DNA of 64,000 nt from [Clostridium] aminophilum DSM 10710 (GCF_000711825.1 NZ_JONJ01000017.1:1-64000); one strand, 5' to 3'. Counted from the stretch's first letter, positions 16,106-24,910 are shown. Notes: generated from the letters alone by a model not told the origin. Translations and numbers: made by a program.

Positions 16106-17359
16106 ATGGCAGATAACAATGCAGCTGTAAAAACGAAACCGCCGGTCCAGTCCGGAGGTAAGAGCATGACAGCCCTTCTGGGCGCGGCATTTCTTATGGC
16201 AACTTCGGCGATCGGTCCGGGCTTCCTGACACAGACCGCTAAATTCACGGGTGAGTACGGCGCACTGTTCGCACTGGCGATTATCACCACCATTCTTCTT
16301 GATGTCACCACGCAGCTGAATATCTGGTCGATCATCGGTGTGTCCGGCATGAGAGGTCAGGATATTGCAAACAAAGTTGTTCCGGGACTGGGCGTATTCA
16401 TCGCCATCCTTGTTTCCATCGGCGGTCTCGTATTTAATATCGGTAATGTCGGCGGCGCGGCGACCGGTCTGAATGTTATGTTCGGCCTTCCGATTCAGGC
16501 GGGCACGATCATCGGCGGCGCAATCGGAATTCTGGTATTCCTGTCCAAGGATGCAAAATCCGGAATGGACCGTCTGACCAAATATCTCGGCTCGATCATG
16601 ATCGTAGTCGTTCTGTATGTAATGCTCCGCTCCGCACCGCCGGTCGGTGAGGCAGTGGCAAGCGTCGGAAAACTGAATCAGTTCCCGACACTCGTATTCC
16701 CGATCATCACCCTTCTCGGCGGAAGCTGCGGCGGATATATCACTTTCTCCGGCGCGCATCGACTTCTGGACGCGGGATACTCCGGCGTGGATGATCTGAA
16801 ACAGTTCCGCAAGTCCGTAACCATGGGCGTCTGCGTATCCGGAACCATGCGTATCCTTATGTTCCTTGCCGTTCTCGGCGTTGTCACCGCAGCACCGCAG
16901 ATCGTCGGAACCGACTCCTGGACCGCATCTCCGCCGGCAGCCGCTTTCCAGGCCGGCGCCGGAAACATCGGTCATTTCATTTTCGGTATGGTTATCTGCT
17001 TTGCGGCGATCACCTCCATCATCGGAGCGGCTTACACGTCCGTTTCGTTCCTGAAGACCCTTCATCCGTTTATCATGAAGAATGAGAAATGGTTCGTGAT
17101 CGGCTTCATTTTCGTGTCCACTGTCATTATGACCTTCCTTGGCCAGCCGGCAACGCTTCTGGTACTTGCCGGATCGGTCAACGGCCTGATCCTTCCGATT
17201 ACGCTGGCGGTTATTCTTCTCGCAAGCCGCAGAAAGGACATTGTCGGCGCGGATTACCACCATCCGACGATCCTTCTGGTACTCGGCGTATGCGTCGTTC
17301 TGCTGACCGGTTACACCGGAATCAAGGCGGTACCGACGATCCTGACCATCTTCGGATGA
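16106..17359 (+). CDS. NRAMP-fold transporter of the 5-oxoproline operon (YcsG-like)
   Basis: 417 residues from ATG 16106 (GGAAAGGGG upstream), highly hydrophobic with about eleven membrane segments. It has the family opening AIGPGFLTQTAKFT, and QLNIWSIIGVSG and the FSGAHRLLD loop. The usual NRAMP metal motifs are not there: no DPGN after the first helix break, and no MPH in the sixth helix region, which reads GGSCGGYITFSG. It therefore probably does not move transition metals. Its place between pxpA and pxpB makes 5-oxoproline or a related acid the natural guess (inference). Confidence 0.8.
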   Translation: MADNNAAVKTKPPVQSGGKSMTALLGAAFLMATSAIGPGFLTQTAKFTGEYGALFALAIITTILLDVTTQLNIWSIIGVSGMRGQDIANKVVPGLGVFIAILVSIGGLVFNIGNVGGAATGLNVMFGLPIQAGTIIGGAIGILVFLSKDAKSGMDRLTKYLGSIMIVVVLYVMLRSAPPVGEAVASVGKLNQFPTLVFPIITLLGGSCGGYITFSGAHRLLDAGYSGVDDLKQFRKSVTMGVCVSGTMRILMFLAVLGVVTAAPQIVGTDSWTASPPAAAFQAGAGNIGHFIFGMVICFAAITSIIGAAYTSVSFLKTLHPFIMKNEKWFVIGFIFVSTVIMTFLGQPATLLVLAGSVNGLILPITLAVILLASRRKDIVGADYHHPTILLVLGVCVVLLTGYTGIKAVPTILTIFG

Positions 17360-17440
17360 TTCTGGCGATGAAATGACATGACATATTGCCGGCGGGGGAC
17401 CGGATGTCGTTCCGCCGGCAGGAAGGATAATACAGGAAAA

Positions 17441-18172
17441 ATGAGTAATGTGAGATATCTTCTCGCGGGCGACAGCAGTATTGATGTGGAATTCGGAAAC
17501 AGCATCAGCCCTGAGATCAACCGCGACATCCGCGCGTTCAACATTGCGATAAAAAAGAGCGGAATTCCGGGAATCATTGAAACCATTCCGACCTACCGCT
17601 CGCTACTGGTTCAGTATGATCCGGAGACCATCCGTTTTCATGAGCTGACAGAGCAGTTTGACAAGCTGATGGGAAGTCTGGATTCGATCGAGATTCCGCC
17701 GCCGACCGTGATTGAGATCCCGGTTCTGTACGGAGGAGAAGAGGGACCGGATCTGGCAAATGTAGCAGAACACAACGGCATTTCGACCGATGACGTCATC
17801 CGCATTCACACCGGCCGGGATTATCTGATCTATATGCTTGGATTTGTGGCGGGATTCCCGTATCTGGGCGGTATGGATAAGTCGATCGCGACACCGAGAC
17901 TGAAGAGTCCGCGTGTGCGGATCCCGGGCGGAAGTGTCGGTATTGCCGGCGAGCAGACGGGAATCTATCCCATCGACTCTCCTGGAGGCTGGCAGCTGAT
18001 CGGAAGAACGCCGCTGAAACTCTATGAGGCAGAGCGGGAAAAGCCGGTTTTGCTTGAGGCGGGACAGTATATCCGTTTCCGCGCTGTGGACCGCGCGGAG
18101 TACGATGCGATTCAGAAACAGGTGGATGACAATACCTATCAGTATGTGACATACAGCAGGGAGGAACAGTAA
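17441..18172 (+). CDS. pxpB: 5-oxoprolinase subunit B (KipI family)
   Basis: 243 residues; ATG 17441 has a GGAAGG further upstream and AGGAAAA close by. The in-frame region before it has no better site. Family hallmarks are FNIAIKKSGIPGIIETIPTY, TVIEIPVLYGGEEGPDL, GFVAGFPYLGG and RIPGGSVGIAGEQTGIYP with SPGGWQLIGRTP. PxpB (KipI) forms a complex with PxpC; in Bacillus KipI also inhibits the KinA sporulation kinase. The TAA stop overlaps the ATG of pxpC by one base, which implies coupled translation. Confidence 0.92.
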   Translation: MSNVRYLLAGDSSIDVEFGNSISPEINRDIRAFNIAIKKSGIPGIIETIPTYRSLLVQYDPETIRFHELTEQFDKLMGSLDSIEIPPPTVIEIPVLYGGEEGPDLANVAEHNGISTDDVIRIHTGRDYLIYMLGFVAGFPYLGGMDKSIATPRLKSPRVRIPGGSVGIAGEQTGIYPIDSPGGWQLIGRTPLKLYEAEREKPVLLEAGQYIRFRAVDRAEYDAIQKQVDDNTYQYVTYSREEQ

Positions 18173-19341
18173 TGGGAATGAAAATAATGACCGGCGGTTT
18201 CCTCACCACAGTGCAGGATCTGGGGCGGATCGGCTATCAGGAAACCGGAATGGCCGTTTCCGGCGTGATGGATCAGCACAGTGCAAAGATTGCGAACATT
18301 CTTGTCGGCAATGACTGCGGCGAGGCTGTTCTGGAAGTCACGATGATGGGACCGTCCATTCAGTTTACGGAAGACAATGTGATTGCCGTGACCGGCGCGG
18401 ACCTCGGCTTTGCGGTCAATAAACAGCCGGCGGCCATGTACCGGGCTCTCTCCGTGCATGCGGGCGATATCCTGGAATTCAAAGCACTGAAGACCGGACT
18501 TCGCGCATACATCGCGTTTGCGGGTGGACTCGACATTCCGGTGGTGATGGGAAGCCGCTCCACCAATCTGAAATCCAAAGTCGGCGGCTTTCAGGGAAGA
18601 AAACTGGAAGCGGGCGATGAGATCGGATTCCGCGCCCCGGTTCGTGTGCTGGACCACATGGAACGGCGTGTTGCGGAAGCTGAGGTTATGCCGACGAAAG
18701 AGATCGAAGTCCGTGTGATCATGGGACCGCAGGATGACTGTTTCACCGATAAAGGGAAGGAGACCTTCCTGAATTCAGAGTATGCGTTCACCAGTGAGCT
18801 GGACCGCATGGGATGCCGTCTGGAAGGCGAAGTCATCGAGCATGTGGACGGCGGAGACATTATCTCCGACGGCATCACCTTCGGAGCCGTGCAGGTCCCG
18901 TCTCACGGAAAGCCGATTATCATGATGGCCGACCATCAGACCACCGGCGGATATACCAAGATCGCGTGCGTGATCACTGTGGATCTCCCGAAAGTCGCAC
19001 AGGCAAAACCGGGGGTAAAGCTCCGCTTTAAGGAGGTTTCGGTCGAGGAGGCACAGGGACTTCTCCATGAGGAGAACGTCCGTCTTGCTTCGCTTCGTGA
19101 TTCGATCGAAAAAGAAAAGAATGAAGAAACTATCCGCTTTAAGGATGCCGGAACTCTTCCGTCGGCTGCGCCGGAGGTGCAGGCCGCGGCGAAAGCCGCT
19201 CTCACGGCAGCGTTAAAGGAAAACGCGCTTTCGCCGGCCGGAGATTATATTTACTGGGTTCCGGCAGGTACTTTCCGGATCCGTGTCGGAGAAGAGGAGT
19301 TTACCGTAGAACTGGAGAAGGAAACCTTCGGTATCCGTTGA
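18172..19341 (+). CDS. pxpC: 5-oxoprolinase subunit C (KipA family) with C-terminal extension
   Basis: 389 residues, start ATG 18172 sharing a base with the pxpB stop. GGFLTTVQDLGRIGYQ, AFAGGLDIPVVMGSRST, MGPQDDCF and SHGKPIIMMADHQTTGGY are typical PxpC/urea amidolyase-related motifs. Most relatives stop a little above 300 residues. Here about 65 extra residues follow after VSVEEAQ: a charged, alanine-rich linker, then YWVPAGTFRIRVGEEEFTVE, which resembles the first strand pair of a biotinyl carrier protein, but without any biotin-binding MKM motif. The role of the tail is unknown. Confidence 0.9.
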   Translation: MGMKIMTGGFLTTVQDLGRIGYQETGMAVSGVMDQHSAKIANILVGNDCGEAVLEVTMMGPSIQFTEDNVIAVTGADLGFAVNKQPAAMYRALSVHAGDILEFKALKTGLRAYIAFAGGLDIPVVMGSRSTNLKSKVGGFQGRKLEAGDEIGFRAPVRVLDHMERRVAEAEVMPTKEIEVRVIMGPQDDCFTDKGKETFLNSEYAFTSELDRMGCRLEGEVIEHVDGGDIISDGITFGAVQVPSHGKPIIMMADHQTTGGYTKIACVITVDLPKVAQAKPGVKLRFKEVSVEEAQGLLHEENVRLASLRDSIEKEKNEETIRFKDAGTLPSAAPEVQAAAKAALTAALKENALSPAGDYIYWVPAGTFRIRVGEEEFTVELEKETFGIR

Positions 19342-19354
19342 AAGGATGGGGCTT

Positions 19355-20167
19355 ATGAGAAAAGATTACAGTCAGACAGCGCCGGAAGAAATCTGGAAAC
19401 TGATCCGTGCGGGTGAGATCGACTATCCGACGGCCGGCATGTGCGCAGGATATGCGCAGGCCAATCTGGTGATTCTTCCGAAAAAATACGCGGATGAATT
19501 CCGTGAGTTCGCAAAAAAGAATCCGAAGCCGTGTCCGATTCTCGAAGTGATTGAGGGAACGCCGGATGTGCATGATATGGGCGAAGGCGCCTGCATCACA
19601 ACCGATGTTCCGCGATACCGCATTTACCGGAACGGTGTTTTTACGGATGAGGTGACGGATGTCTCTGAATACTGGACGGAGGATTCGGTGGCATTCCTGA
19701 TCGGATGCAGTTTCTCGTTTGAAGAGGCGCTTCTGAAAGCCGGAATCGATGTTCGCCATATCTCCATGGGATGCAATGTTCCGATGTTCAAGACCAATAT
19801 CGCCTGCGGAAGTGCGGGGGTGTTTGAGGGGCCGATGGTTGTCAGCATGAGACCGATGACACCGGAGAATGCGCAGAAAGCGAAAGAGATCACAGACCGT
19901 TATCCGAATGTTCACGGCGGACCGGTTGAGATCGGCGACGCAGCCGCAATCGGTGTCAAGGATGTGATGAAGCCGGATTACGGTGATCCGGTGGAGTTTA
20001 AGGAAGGCGAGATCCCGGTATTCTGGGCCTGCGGCGTCACGCCTCAGGCGGCGATCGAGAACGCGAAGCTTCCGCTGGTCATCACGCATGCGCCGGGACA
20101 TATGTTTATCACAAATGTCAGGAACGCGGAGCTGAATGACTATCTTGAGGCAAAGAAACAGAAATAA
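19355..20167 (+). CDS. DUF1445 protein, YcsI-like putative hydro-lyase / D-glutamate cyclase family
   Basis: 270 residues. ATG 19355 is preferred (AAAGGATGGGG upstream); an ATG at 19346 lies inside that site. The family is recognised by YPTAGMCAGYAQANL, LIGCSFSFEEALL, TNIACGSAGVFEGPMVVSMRP and the terminal THAPGHMFITN motif. Eukaryotic members (DGLUCY) convert D-glutamate to 5-oxo-D-proline; bacterial members are named putative hydro-lyases. In this operon it could supply or process 5-oxoproline. Its stop is followed at once by a terminator (20188-20235). Confidence 0.85.
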   Translation: MRKDYSQTAPEEIWKLIRAGEIDYPTAGMCAGYAQANLVILPKKYADEFREFAKKNPKPCPILEVIEGTPDVHDMGEGACITTDVPRYRIYRNGVFTDEVTDVSEYWTEDSVAFLIGCSFSFEEALLKAGIDVRHISMGCNVPMFKTNIACGSAGVFEGPMVVSMRPMTPENAQKAKEITDRYPNVHGGPVEIGDAAAIGVKDVMKPDYGDPVEFKEGEIPVFWACGVTPQAAIENAKLPLVITHAPGHMFITNVRNAELNDYLEAKKQK

Positions 20168-20187
20168 ATACCGGATGTGTGTATGAA

Positions 20188-20235
20188 GACAGCCGCATCT
20201 CCCGGGGGACCGGAGAGATACGGCTGTCAATTTTT
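20188..20235 (+). terminator. Terminator of the pxp operon
   Basis: GACAGCCG-CATCTC and its near-complement GAGAT-ACGGCTGTC with a GC-rich loop, then AATTTTT. Confidence 0.85.
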
Positions 20236-20361
20236 ATGTCATGGCAATTGAGCTGAGGATGAGAGTTCAGAGGCGGCGCCCAAAGCCAGCGCGAGATTTA
20301 TCATAGTCCTATTCGGATAGGAGGGTGAGAGTCCAGCGACGGCGCGTAAGGCCCGCGAGCG
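20236..20361 (+). repeat. Terminator-linked repeat, divergent copy G
   Basis: It starts right after the pxp terminator. It holds two imperfect tandem blocks of about 40 bp (GAGGATGAGAGTTCAGAGGC... and GAGGGTGAGAGTCCAGCGAC...) and a TCCTAT-TCG-GATAGGA hairpin. The stretch CCAGCGACGGCGCGTAAGGC then CCGCGAGC closely matches the middle of copy A at about 15020-15045. It ends before the convergent exporter gene. Confidence 0.5.
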
Positions 20362-20391
20362 TCTTGTTCTTCGCCGTGATCGGCCGGCTTC

Positions 20392-21288
20392 TCAGGACTT
20401 TGGGAGCGGAATCAGGTGTCTTGTTCCGGAAAAGACCGGCAGACTGCATATTTTCGGCAGAAGAACGCTCACCATAATCAGTGAGCTGCCGACCATGCCG
20501 GTCATTCCGAGCGACTCGCCGAGAATCAGATAATTCTGGATGGCGGCGGAGACCGGTGTGATCGCGTTCAGGATGCCGGCACGGTAGGCCGGCATATAGC
20601 TCTGCGCAACCGGCTGAAGTGTAAGGCCAAGCGCCGAGCAGAGGATTCCAAGTCCGAGGATGCAGATCCATTCCACGGAGGTGGCAGGAAGCCGCGGGGA
20701 CTCGAAGAGAAATGCGGATGCAAGCCCGAAGACACCGAGAAAGCCGTTTGTCAGAATTCCGATCTCCAGACCGTCATGTTCGTCGCAGATCCTTGCGTTC
20801 ATGGTGATATAGACGGTGTAGAGAAAAGCGGCGAGAAAACTCCAGCCGATGCCGGTGTTCAGCCCGGACAGTCCGTCCCGCAGGGAGATCATGGCAACGC
20901 CGGAGAGTGCAATCATGGAACCGGCAACCGAGAATGCGCTCGGAAGTCTGCGAAGCAGGAACGCGGTCATGAAGGGCACCATGACGATGGACGTATTTTC
21001 GAGAAAACATGTCGCAGATGCGCCGATGGACCGGATGCTCAGCATTTCGCACGTCATGACAAGGAAGTAGACGACAGAGACTGCGGCACTCTTTTTTACA
21101 GTCCGCAGCGTGACTTTTTTGCGAAAACCCGGAACGACGGCTGCGACAAGGAAAAATGCGATCAGATACCGCAGCGCAAGGATGTTGAACATTCCGAGGC
21201 TGTCAAGCCCCAGTCTGCTGAAGACGAAGGATGTGCTTCGCAGAAGGATGATAAAAACCATGAGGAGTTCGGCTCTTTTTTCGGTCAT
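20392..21288 (-). CDS. EamA-family (DMT superfamily) transporter
   Basis: 298 residues, ten predicted membrane segments in two halves, each an EamA repeat. The first half ends near residue 135, and the second begins around LNTGIGWSFLAAFLYTVYI. The loop GLDSLGMFNILALRYLIAF and PVSAAIQNYLILGESLGMTG are typical DMT motifs. Such proteins usually export amino acids or metabolites. The gene is divergent from a LysR regulator (21497), the classic arrangement for exporter control. The substrate is unknown. Confidence 0.85.
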   Translation of the reverse strand: MTEKRAELLMVFIILLRSTSFVFSRLGLDSLGMFNILALRYLIAFFLVAAVVPGFRKKVTLRTVKKSAAVSVVYFLVMTCEMLSIRSIGASATCFLENTSIVMVPFMTAFLLRRLPSAFSVAGSMIALSGVAMISLRDGLSGLNTGIGWSFLAAFLYTVYITMNARICDEHDGLEIGILTNGFLGVFGLASAFLFESPRLPATSVEWICILGLGILCSALGLTLQPVAQSYMPAYRAGILNAITPVSAAIQNYLILGESLGMTGMVGSSLIMVSVLLPKICSLPVFSGTRHLIPLPKS

Positions 21289-21402
21289 GATGAGTATTCC
21301 TTTCCGTGGATGGAATTCCTGCCGGGATGCCCGTCAGAAGGAACGGACGGGTTTCCGATGGCATTTCGTGAGGATGTGTACTGCAGGGAATATTTCACTT
21401 TC

Positions 21403-21431
21403 TTGACAGAAAGATAGCACAGGAATATATT
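21403..21431 (+). promoter_or_regulatory. Promoter of the LysR gene
   Basis: TTGACA (21403-21408), 17 bp, TATATT (21426-21431), reading toward the LysR gene. Confidence 0.6.
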
Positions 21432-21449
21432 TGAGTAAATCGAGATAAA

Positions 21450-21477
21450 ATCAAGATTGCCTTGATAAAATATCAAG
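21450..21477. promoter_or_regulatory. Putative LysR operator: three alternating half-sites
   Basis: ATCAAG-N5-CTTGAT-N5-ATCAAG, giving two overlapping perfect dyads of 17 bp each. They lie just downstream of the LysR promoter and 20 bp before the start codon, where binding would block transcription of the regulator gene itself. Confidence 0.5.
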
Positions 21478-21496
21478 TTAAAGGTCGGAGGCCGGT

Positions 21497-22372
21497 ATGG
21501 ATACGGAGAAGTGCAGAGTTTTTCTGAAAGTGCTGGAGGTCGGCAGTCTCACGGGGGCTGCGGAAATGCTGGGGTATACGGTGTCAGGCGTCAGCCGGCT
21601 TGTCGCCTCCATGGAGAAGGAGGCCGGGACGCCGCTTCTGATTCGGAACCGGGACGGAGTAAAAGCGACCGCGGAGTGCGGAATGCTGCTGCAGAGCATC
21701 CGTGAGATGGCATACTGGGGCGAACGGTTTGAACACAGGGTGCGGTCGATTCACGGGATCGAAACCGGACTTGTCGTTGCGGGGAGCAGTTATGACGCGT
21801 ATTATCCGTGGCTTACCAGGCTGATCTCCGGATTCTCGGCACTGCATCCCGGCATTGAGATGCGGATTCTCGAGGGAACCAGCAGCGAGCTGTCGGAAAA
21901 AGTGGATAACCATGAAGGGGATTTCTGTATCTGTTCCGAGCGAAAGGGACATCACCGTTTCGTGCCGCTTGTGGAGGATGAGCTGGTCGCGATTGTGCCG
22001 CGGTCAAATCCCGCGTCGGAATGGAAGGAATTTCCGATCTTTCAGTTTGAAAAAGAACCTTTCATCGACATTTATCCGGGAAAAGAGACGGACAATTCAA
22101 GGACTTTTGAAAAGTATCATATTCAGCCGAATGTGTGCTACAGCACAATGGACCGTTTTGCCGGCTATTCGATGGCAGAGGCAGGACTTGGCGTCTGCAT
22201 GGAAAACAGGCTGATTGCGCGCAGACACGGGAGCGAGGTGGCGGTGCTGTCACTGAAGCCGAGGCAGACGGTGCGGATCGGCGTGGTGTATCCGGAAAAA
22301 GATGTGATTTCGCCGGCGGCGGAAGCATTTGTCCGGTATGCGCTGGAAGAGACGGAGCGGCCGGAACTCTGA
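21497..22372 (+). CDS. LysR family transcriptional regulator
   Basis: 291 residues from ATG 21497 with GGTCGGAGG upstream. The N-terminal winged helix FLKVLEVGSLTGAAEMLGYT-VSGVSRLVASMEKEAG-TPLLIRNRDGV is standard LysR. The C-terminal periplasmic-binding-like effector domain begins with GLVVAGSSYDAY and includes AGYSMAEAGLGVCMENR. Divergent from the EamA exporter, which it most likely controls together with its own gene through the half-sites at 21450-21477. The effector is unknown. Confidence 0.9.
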   Translation: MDTEKCRVFLKVLEVGSLTGAAEMLGYTVSGVSRLVASMEKEAGTPLLIRNRDGVKATAECGMLLQSIREMAYWGERFEHRVRSIHGIETGLVVAGSSYDAYYPWLTRLISGFSALHPGIEMRILEGTSSELSEKVDNHEGDFCICSERKGHHRFVPLVEDELVAIVPRSNPASEWKEFPIFQFEKEPFIDIYPGKETDNSRTFEKYHIQPNVCYSTMDRFAGYSMAEAGLGVCMENRLIARRHGSEVAVLSLKPRQTVRIGVVYPEKDVISPAAEAFVRYALEETERPEL

Positions 22373-22382
22373 AAAGGAAGGG

Positions 22383-23234
22383 ATGGAGATGGATCGCAAT
22401 ATGGAAAAAAAGACAGATACAAAAATGCTGCTGGAGTTCACAGACAGCTATCGGGAGCAGACATTTTACCGCGGGGGATCATTTATCCGGATGGATTTTT
22501 CCGGTATCCGCGGAACCGACAGTTATCTGGATGAAATGGCGCGGGAGGAGATCCTGAACCGGATCCGGCCGTACGGCGCGGAAGGAATCCATTTTTTTGA
22601 CTCCGGCAATTATCATTATATGAGCCGCCTGTTTACCGGGATGATCGATGAGGATTATATTCTGGTGGATTTCGACCATCACACGGATATGCAGATTCCG
22701 GCGTTCGGTCTGGAGCTTCTGAGCTGCGGGAGCTGGCTCCGCCATGCGCTCATGGAGGAACCGCACCTGAAAAAGGTTCTTCTGATCGGGCCGCCGGCGG
22801 AAATGATCCGGGAGACGGCGCAGGACCTGACAGAGGAATTCGGAGACCGGATCGTGACGATACCGGAAGAAGAGATTGGGGCCGCACAGGCCGGGGAGAG
22901 CGGACCGCTGATGGAAAAACTCCGGCGGCTGTTCACTGGAAACGCGCTTCCGGTTTATTTTTCAGTGGATAAGGATGTCTTTTCGGTGGATATTCTCCGG
23001 ACAAACTGGGATCAGGGAATTTTAGGAGAGGATCTCTTTTTTGAGATTCTCCGGATTTGCGCAGGATATGAAATGCGGGGCGGATGCTCACAGACAGAGA
23101 GCGAGGGGGCAAACCGCCGGATCATCGGCATGGATGTATGCGGGGAGTTCCCCGCTTTTGCCGGCGGTGATGCGGAAGCCGCGGAAGAAAATGACCGGAT
23201 GAACGGGAAGCTTGCGGAACTGAAACTTCGATGA
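22383..23234 (+). CDS. Arginase/ureohydrolase-fold protein
   Basis: 283 residues; ATG 22383 or ATG 22389 could start it, both behind AAGGAAGGG. Metal-binding pieces of the arginase fold can be read: DFDHHTDMQ in the middle, YFSVDKDVFS (the usual SxDxD position) and GMDVCGEFP near the end. The first canonical GGDH-type motif is replaced by FDSGNYHYMS. It is therefore a distant member, and hydrolysis of a guanidino substrate is not certain. It follows the LysR gene by 10 bp and is probably co-transcribed with it. Confidence 0.7.
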   Translation: MEMDRNMEKKTDTKMLLEFTDSYREQTFYRGGSFIRMDFSGIRGTDSYLDEMAREEILNRIRPYGAEGIHFFDSGNYHYMSRLFTGMIDEDYILVDFDHHTDMQIPAFGLELLSCGSWLRHALMEEPHLKKVLLIGPPAEMIRETAQDLTEEFGDRIVTIPEEEIGAAQAGESGPLMEKLRRLFTGNALPVYFSVDKDVFSVDILRTNWDQGILGEDLFFEILRICAGYEMRGGCSQTESEGANRRIIGMDVCGEFPAFAGGDAEAAEENDRMNGKLAELKLR

Positions 23235-23286
23235 ACCGATGATTCCGGCATTTCTTTGCGGCTGTACAGGATTCTATTCAGACTGG

Positions 23287-23643
23287 TTACAGAACGGTCA
23301 CCACAACCTGGTTCGGGAGGCAGACGATCAGCTCGCCGCTCTGAGAGATCCAGCCGGTGTGGACGCAGACCTTGTCCGGACAGGTGGATTCCGTGATGGC
23401 CGCTTTTCCGTCCTTGATGATGAAATGGACGTGGCCGTTGATGCATTTGATCTCAAATTCCGTGTCCTGATCCAGCGGATAACGGCCGTAACGGGAACCG
23501 TCCACCTGAACCTCCACCGTTTTGGTTTCCTTCTTCTGAAACGCACCGGTTCCGAAACCGTAGACCGTCCAGGAGAGGGCGGAGATGAGAAGAACGGCGG
23601 CAAGCAAAAGAAGCGTGTTTTTTTTCTGTCGGTTCATCTTCAT
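23287..23643 (-). CDS. NusG domain II-containing small exported protein
   Basis: 118 residues with one N-terminal membrane segment (NTLLLLAAVLLISALSWTVYG) followed by an extracytoplasmic beta domain: VEVQVDG, FEIKCINGHVHFIIKDGKAAI and ESTCPDKVCVHTGWIS with a CPDKVC cysteine pair, then the end strand NQVVVTVL. This matches the NusG-II (DUF1312) family that travels with ApbE and Gx transporters in Clostridia. Its ATG overlaps the 3' end of apbE by 4 bp, so the two are translated together. The role is probably in extracytoplasmic flavin or redox metabolism (inference). Confidence 0.85.
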   Translation of the reverse strand: MKMNRQKKNTLLLLAAVLLISALSWTVYGFGTGAFQKKETKTVEVQVDGSRYGRYPLDQDTEFEIKCINGHVHFIIKDGKAAITESTCPDKVCVHTGWISQSGELIVCLPNQVVVTVL

Positions 23644-24764
23644 TTCTTTTCCTCCGGAAGGTCTACCTGCTCGACAAGATCCTTTGCGCCGTCCGTGTAG
23701 TGAACGACATAGTCATCGGTCAGGAAATATCCGTAAACTCCGTCCATCCGGTTGATGAGTTCCATTCCGCGCTCCAGCCCCATGGAAAAGCAGGTGGTGC
23801 TGAGGGCGTCGCCGTCGACGGAACGGTCGGAGACGATGGTCACATTGATCAGACCGTTGTCGTACGGATATCCGGACTTCGGATTCAGAATGTGGTGATA
23901 GTTTTTGCCGTCCACAAAGAAATTCCGTTCATATACGCCGGAGGAAACGACCGACTGATCTTTGATCCGCAGCGCGGCAAAGGTCTCACTCCGGTCCGCG
24001 AACGGTTTCTGGAGGCCGATCTTAAACGGATCGTTTCCTTTCTGACCGATGCAGAGGACATTTCCTCCTAGGTTGATGATGGCACTTCCCACACCCTGTG
24101 CGGTCAGATCATCTTTCAGCCGGTCGGCAATATATCCCTTGGCGATGGAACCGAGATCGATGGTCGTATCCGGCGACAGGAATGTGAGATGATTTCCCTC
24201 CAGACGGATGTTACGGTAATCCACTTTGGATACGGCTTCCCGGATCTCCCCGTCAGCCGGAAGATCCTTTCGGCCGCCGGAGAAATTCCACAGGGAAGAC
24301 AGCGGTTCAACGGTCACATCATAGTCGCCGTCGGAAACCTCCGAGTAACGAATCGCCTCCGCAAGGAGATCCGCCGTGTCGTCGGAGAGATCAAATTCGG
24401 TCTGATCCGCGGTCCGGTGATTCAGGCGGTAAACCTCGCTGGTCTCGATCGTGGTGGAAAAAATGTCTTCGTAGTGTTTGATCTTCCGGAAGCAGTTTTT
24501 GAGGATTTCCTCGTCCTCCGAGTCATAGAGCGTCACCGTGACAAAGGTGTCCAGCATGAACTGCGAGCTGCTGATCGGTTCCTTCGGCGCGGAAGAACAG
24601 CCGGAGAGCGCGGATACCGCAAGGATCAGCGCGGCAGCGGCGCCGATCAGAATACGCCGGTAAGCGGATGCGGAAGTCTGAAAGTTGACGTTCAAACCTT
24701 CTTTGGCGGACCGGATATGAGTTCCGGAAAAGAAAAAATGAAAAAATAATTGCAGAATCTTCAT
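23640..24764 (-). CDS. apbE: FAD:protein FMN transferase, ApbE family lipoprotein
   Basis: 374 residues, ATG at 24762-24764 with CAGGAG upstream on the minus strand. A long basic N-terminal region precedes a hydrophobic stretch and the lipobox SALSGC. ApbE moves FMN from FAD to a threonine in target flavoproteins outside the membrane. Motifs: MLDTFVTVTLY, DLGSIAKGYIADRL, AIINLGGNVL, YHHILNPKSGYPYDNGL and DALSTTCFSMGLERG, including the metal-binding D-A-L-S-T-T stretch. It is co-translated with the NusG-II protein and divergent from the Gx transporter gene. Confidence 0.92.
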   Translation of the reverse strand: MKILQLFFHFFFSGTHIRSAKEGLNVNFQTSASAYRRILIGAAAALILAVSALSGCSSAPKEPISSSQFMLDTFVTVTLYDSEDEEILKNCFRKIKHYEDIFSTTIETSEVYRLNHRTADQTEFDLSDDTADLLAEAIRYSEVSDGDYDVTVEPLSSLWNFSGGRKDLPADGEIREAVSKVDYRNIRLEGNHLTFLSPDTTIDLGSIAKGYIADRLKDDLTAQGVGSAIINLGGNVLCIGQKGNDPFKIGLQKPFADRSETFAALRIKDQSVVSSGVYERNFFVDGKNYHHILNPKSGYPYDNGLINVTIVSDRSVDGDALSTTCFSMGLERGMELINRMDGVYGYFLTDDYVVHYTDGAKDLVEQVDLPEEKK

Positions 24765-24910
24765 GATACTCCTGATAAAAATGCGGTTGATATTTCAGTG
24801 GGTTCCATTTATCATATGTCTGACAGAACCAATAGGCAATGAGGGATTTTGCCGCTCACAGGCCGTCTGATAATCCTATCATTTCAGTATAACAGGGTCA
24901 AGGAGAAAAG

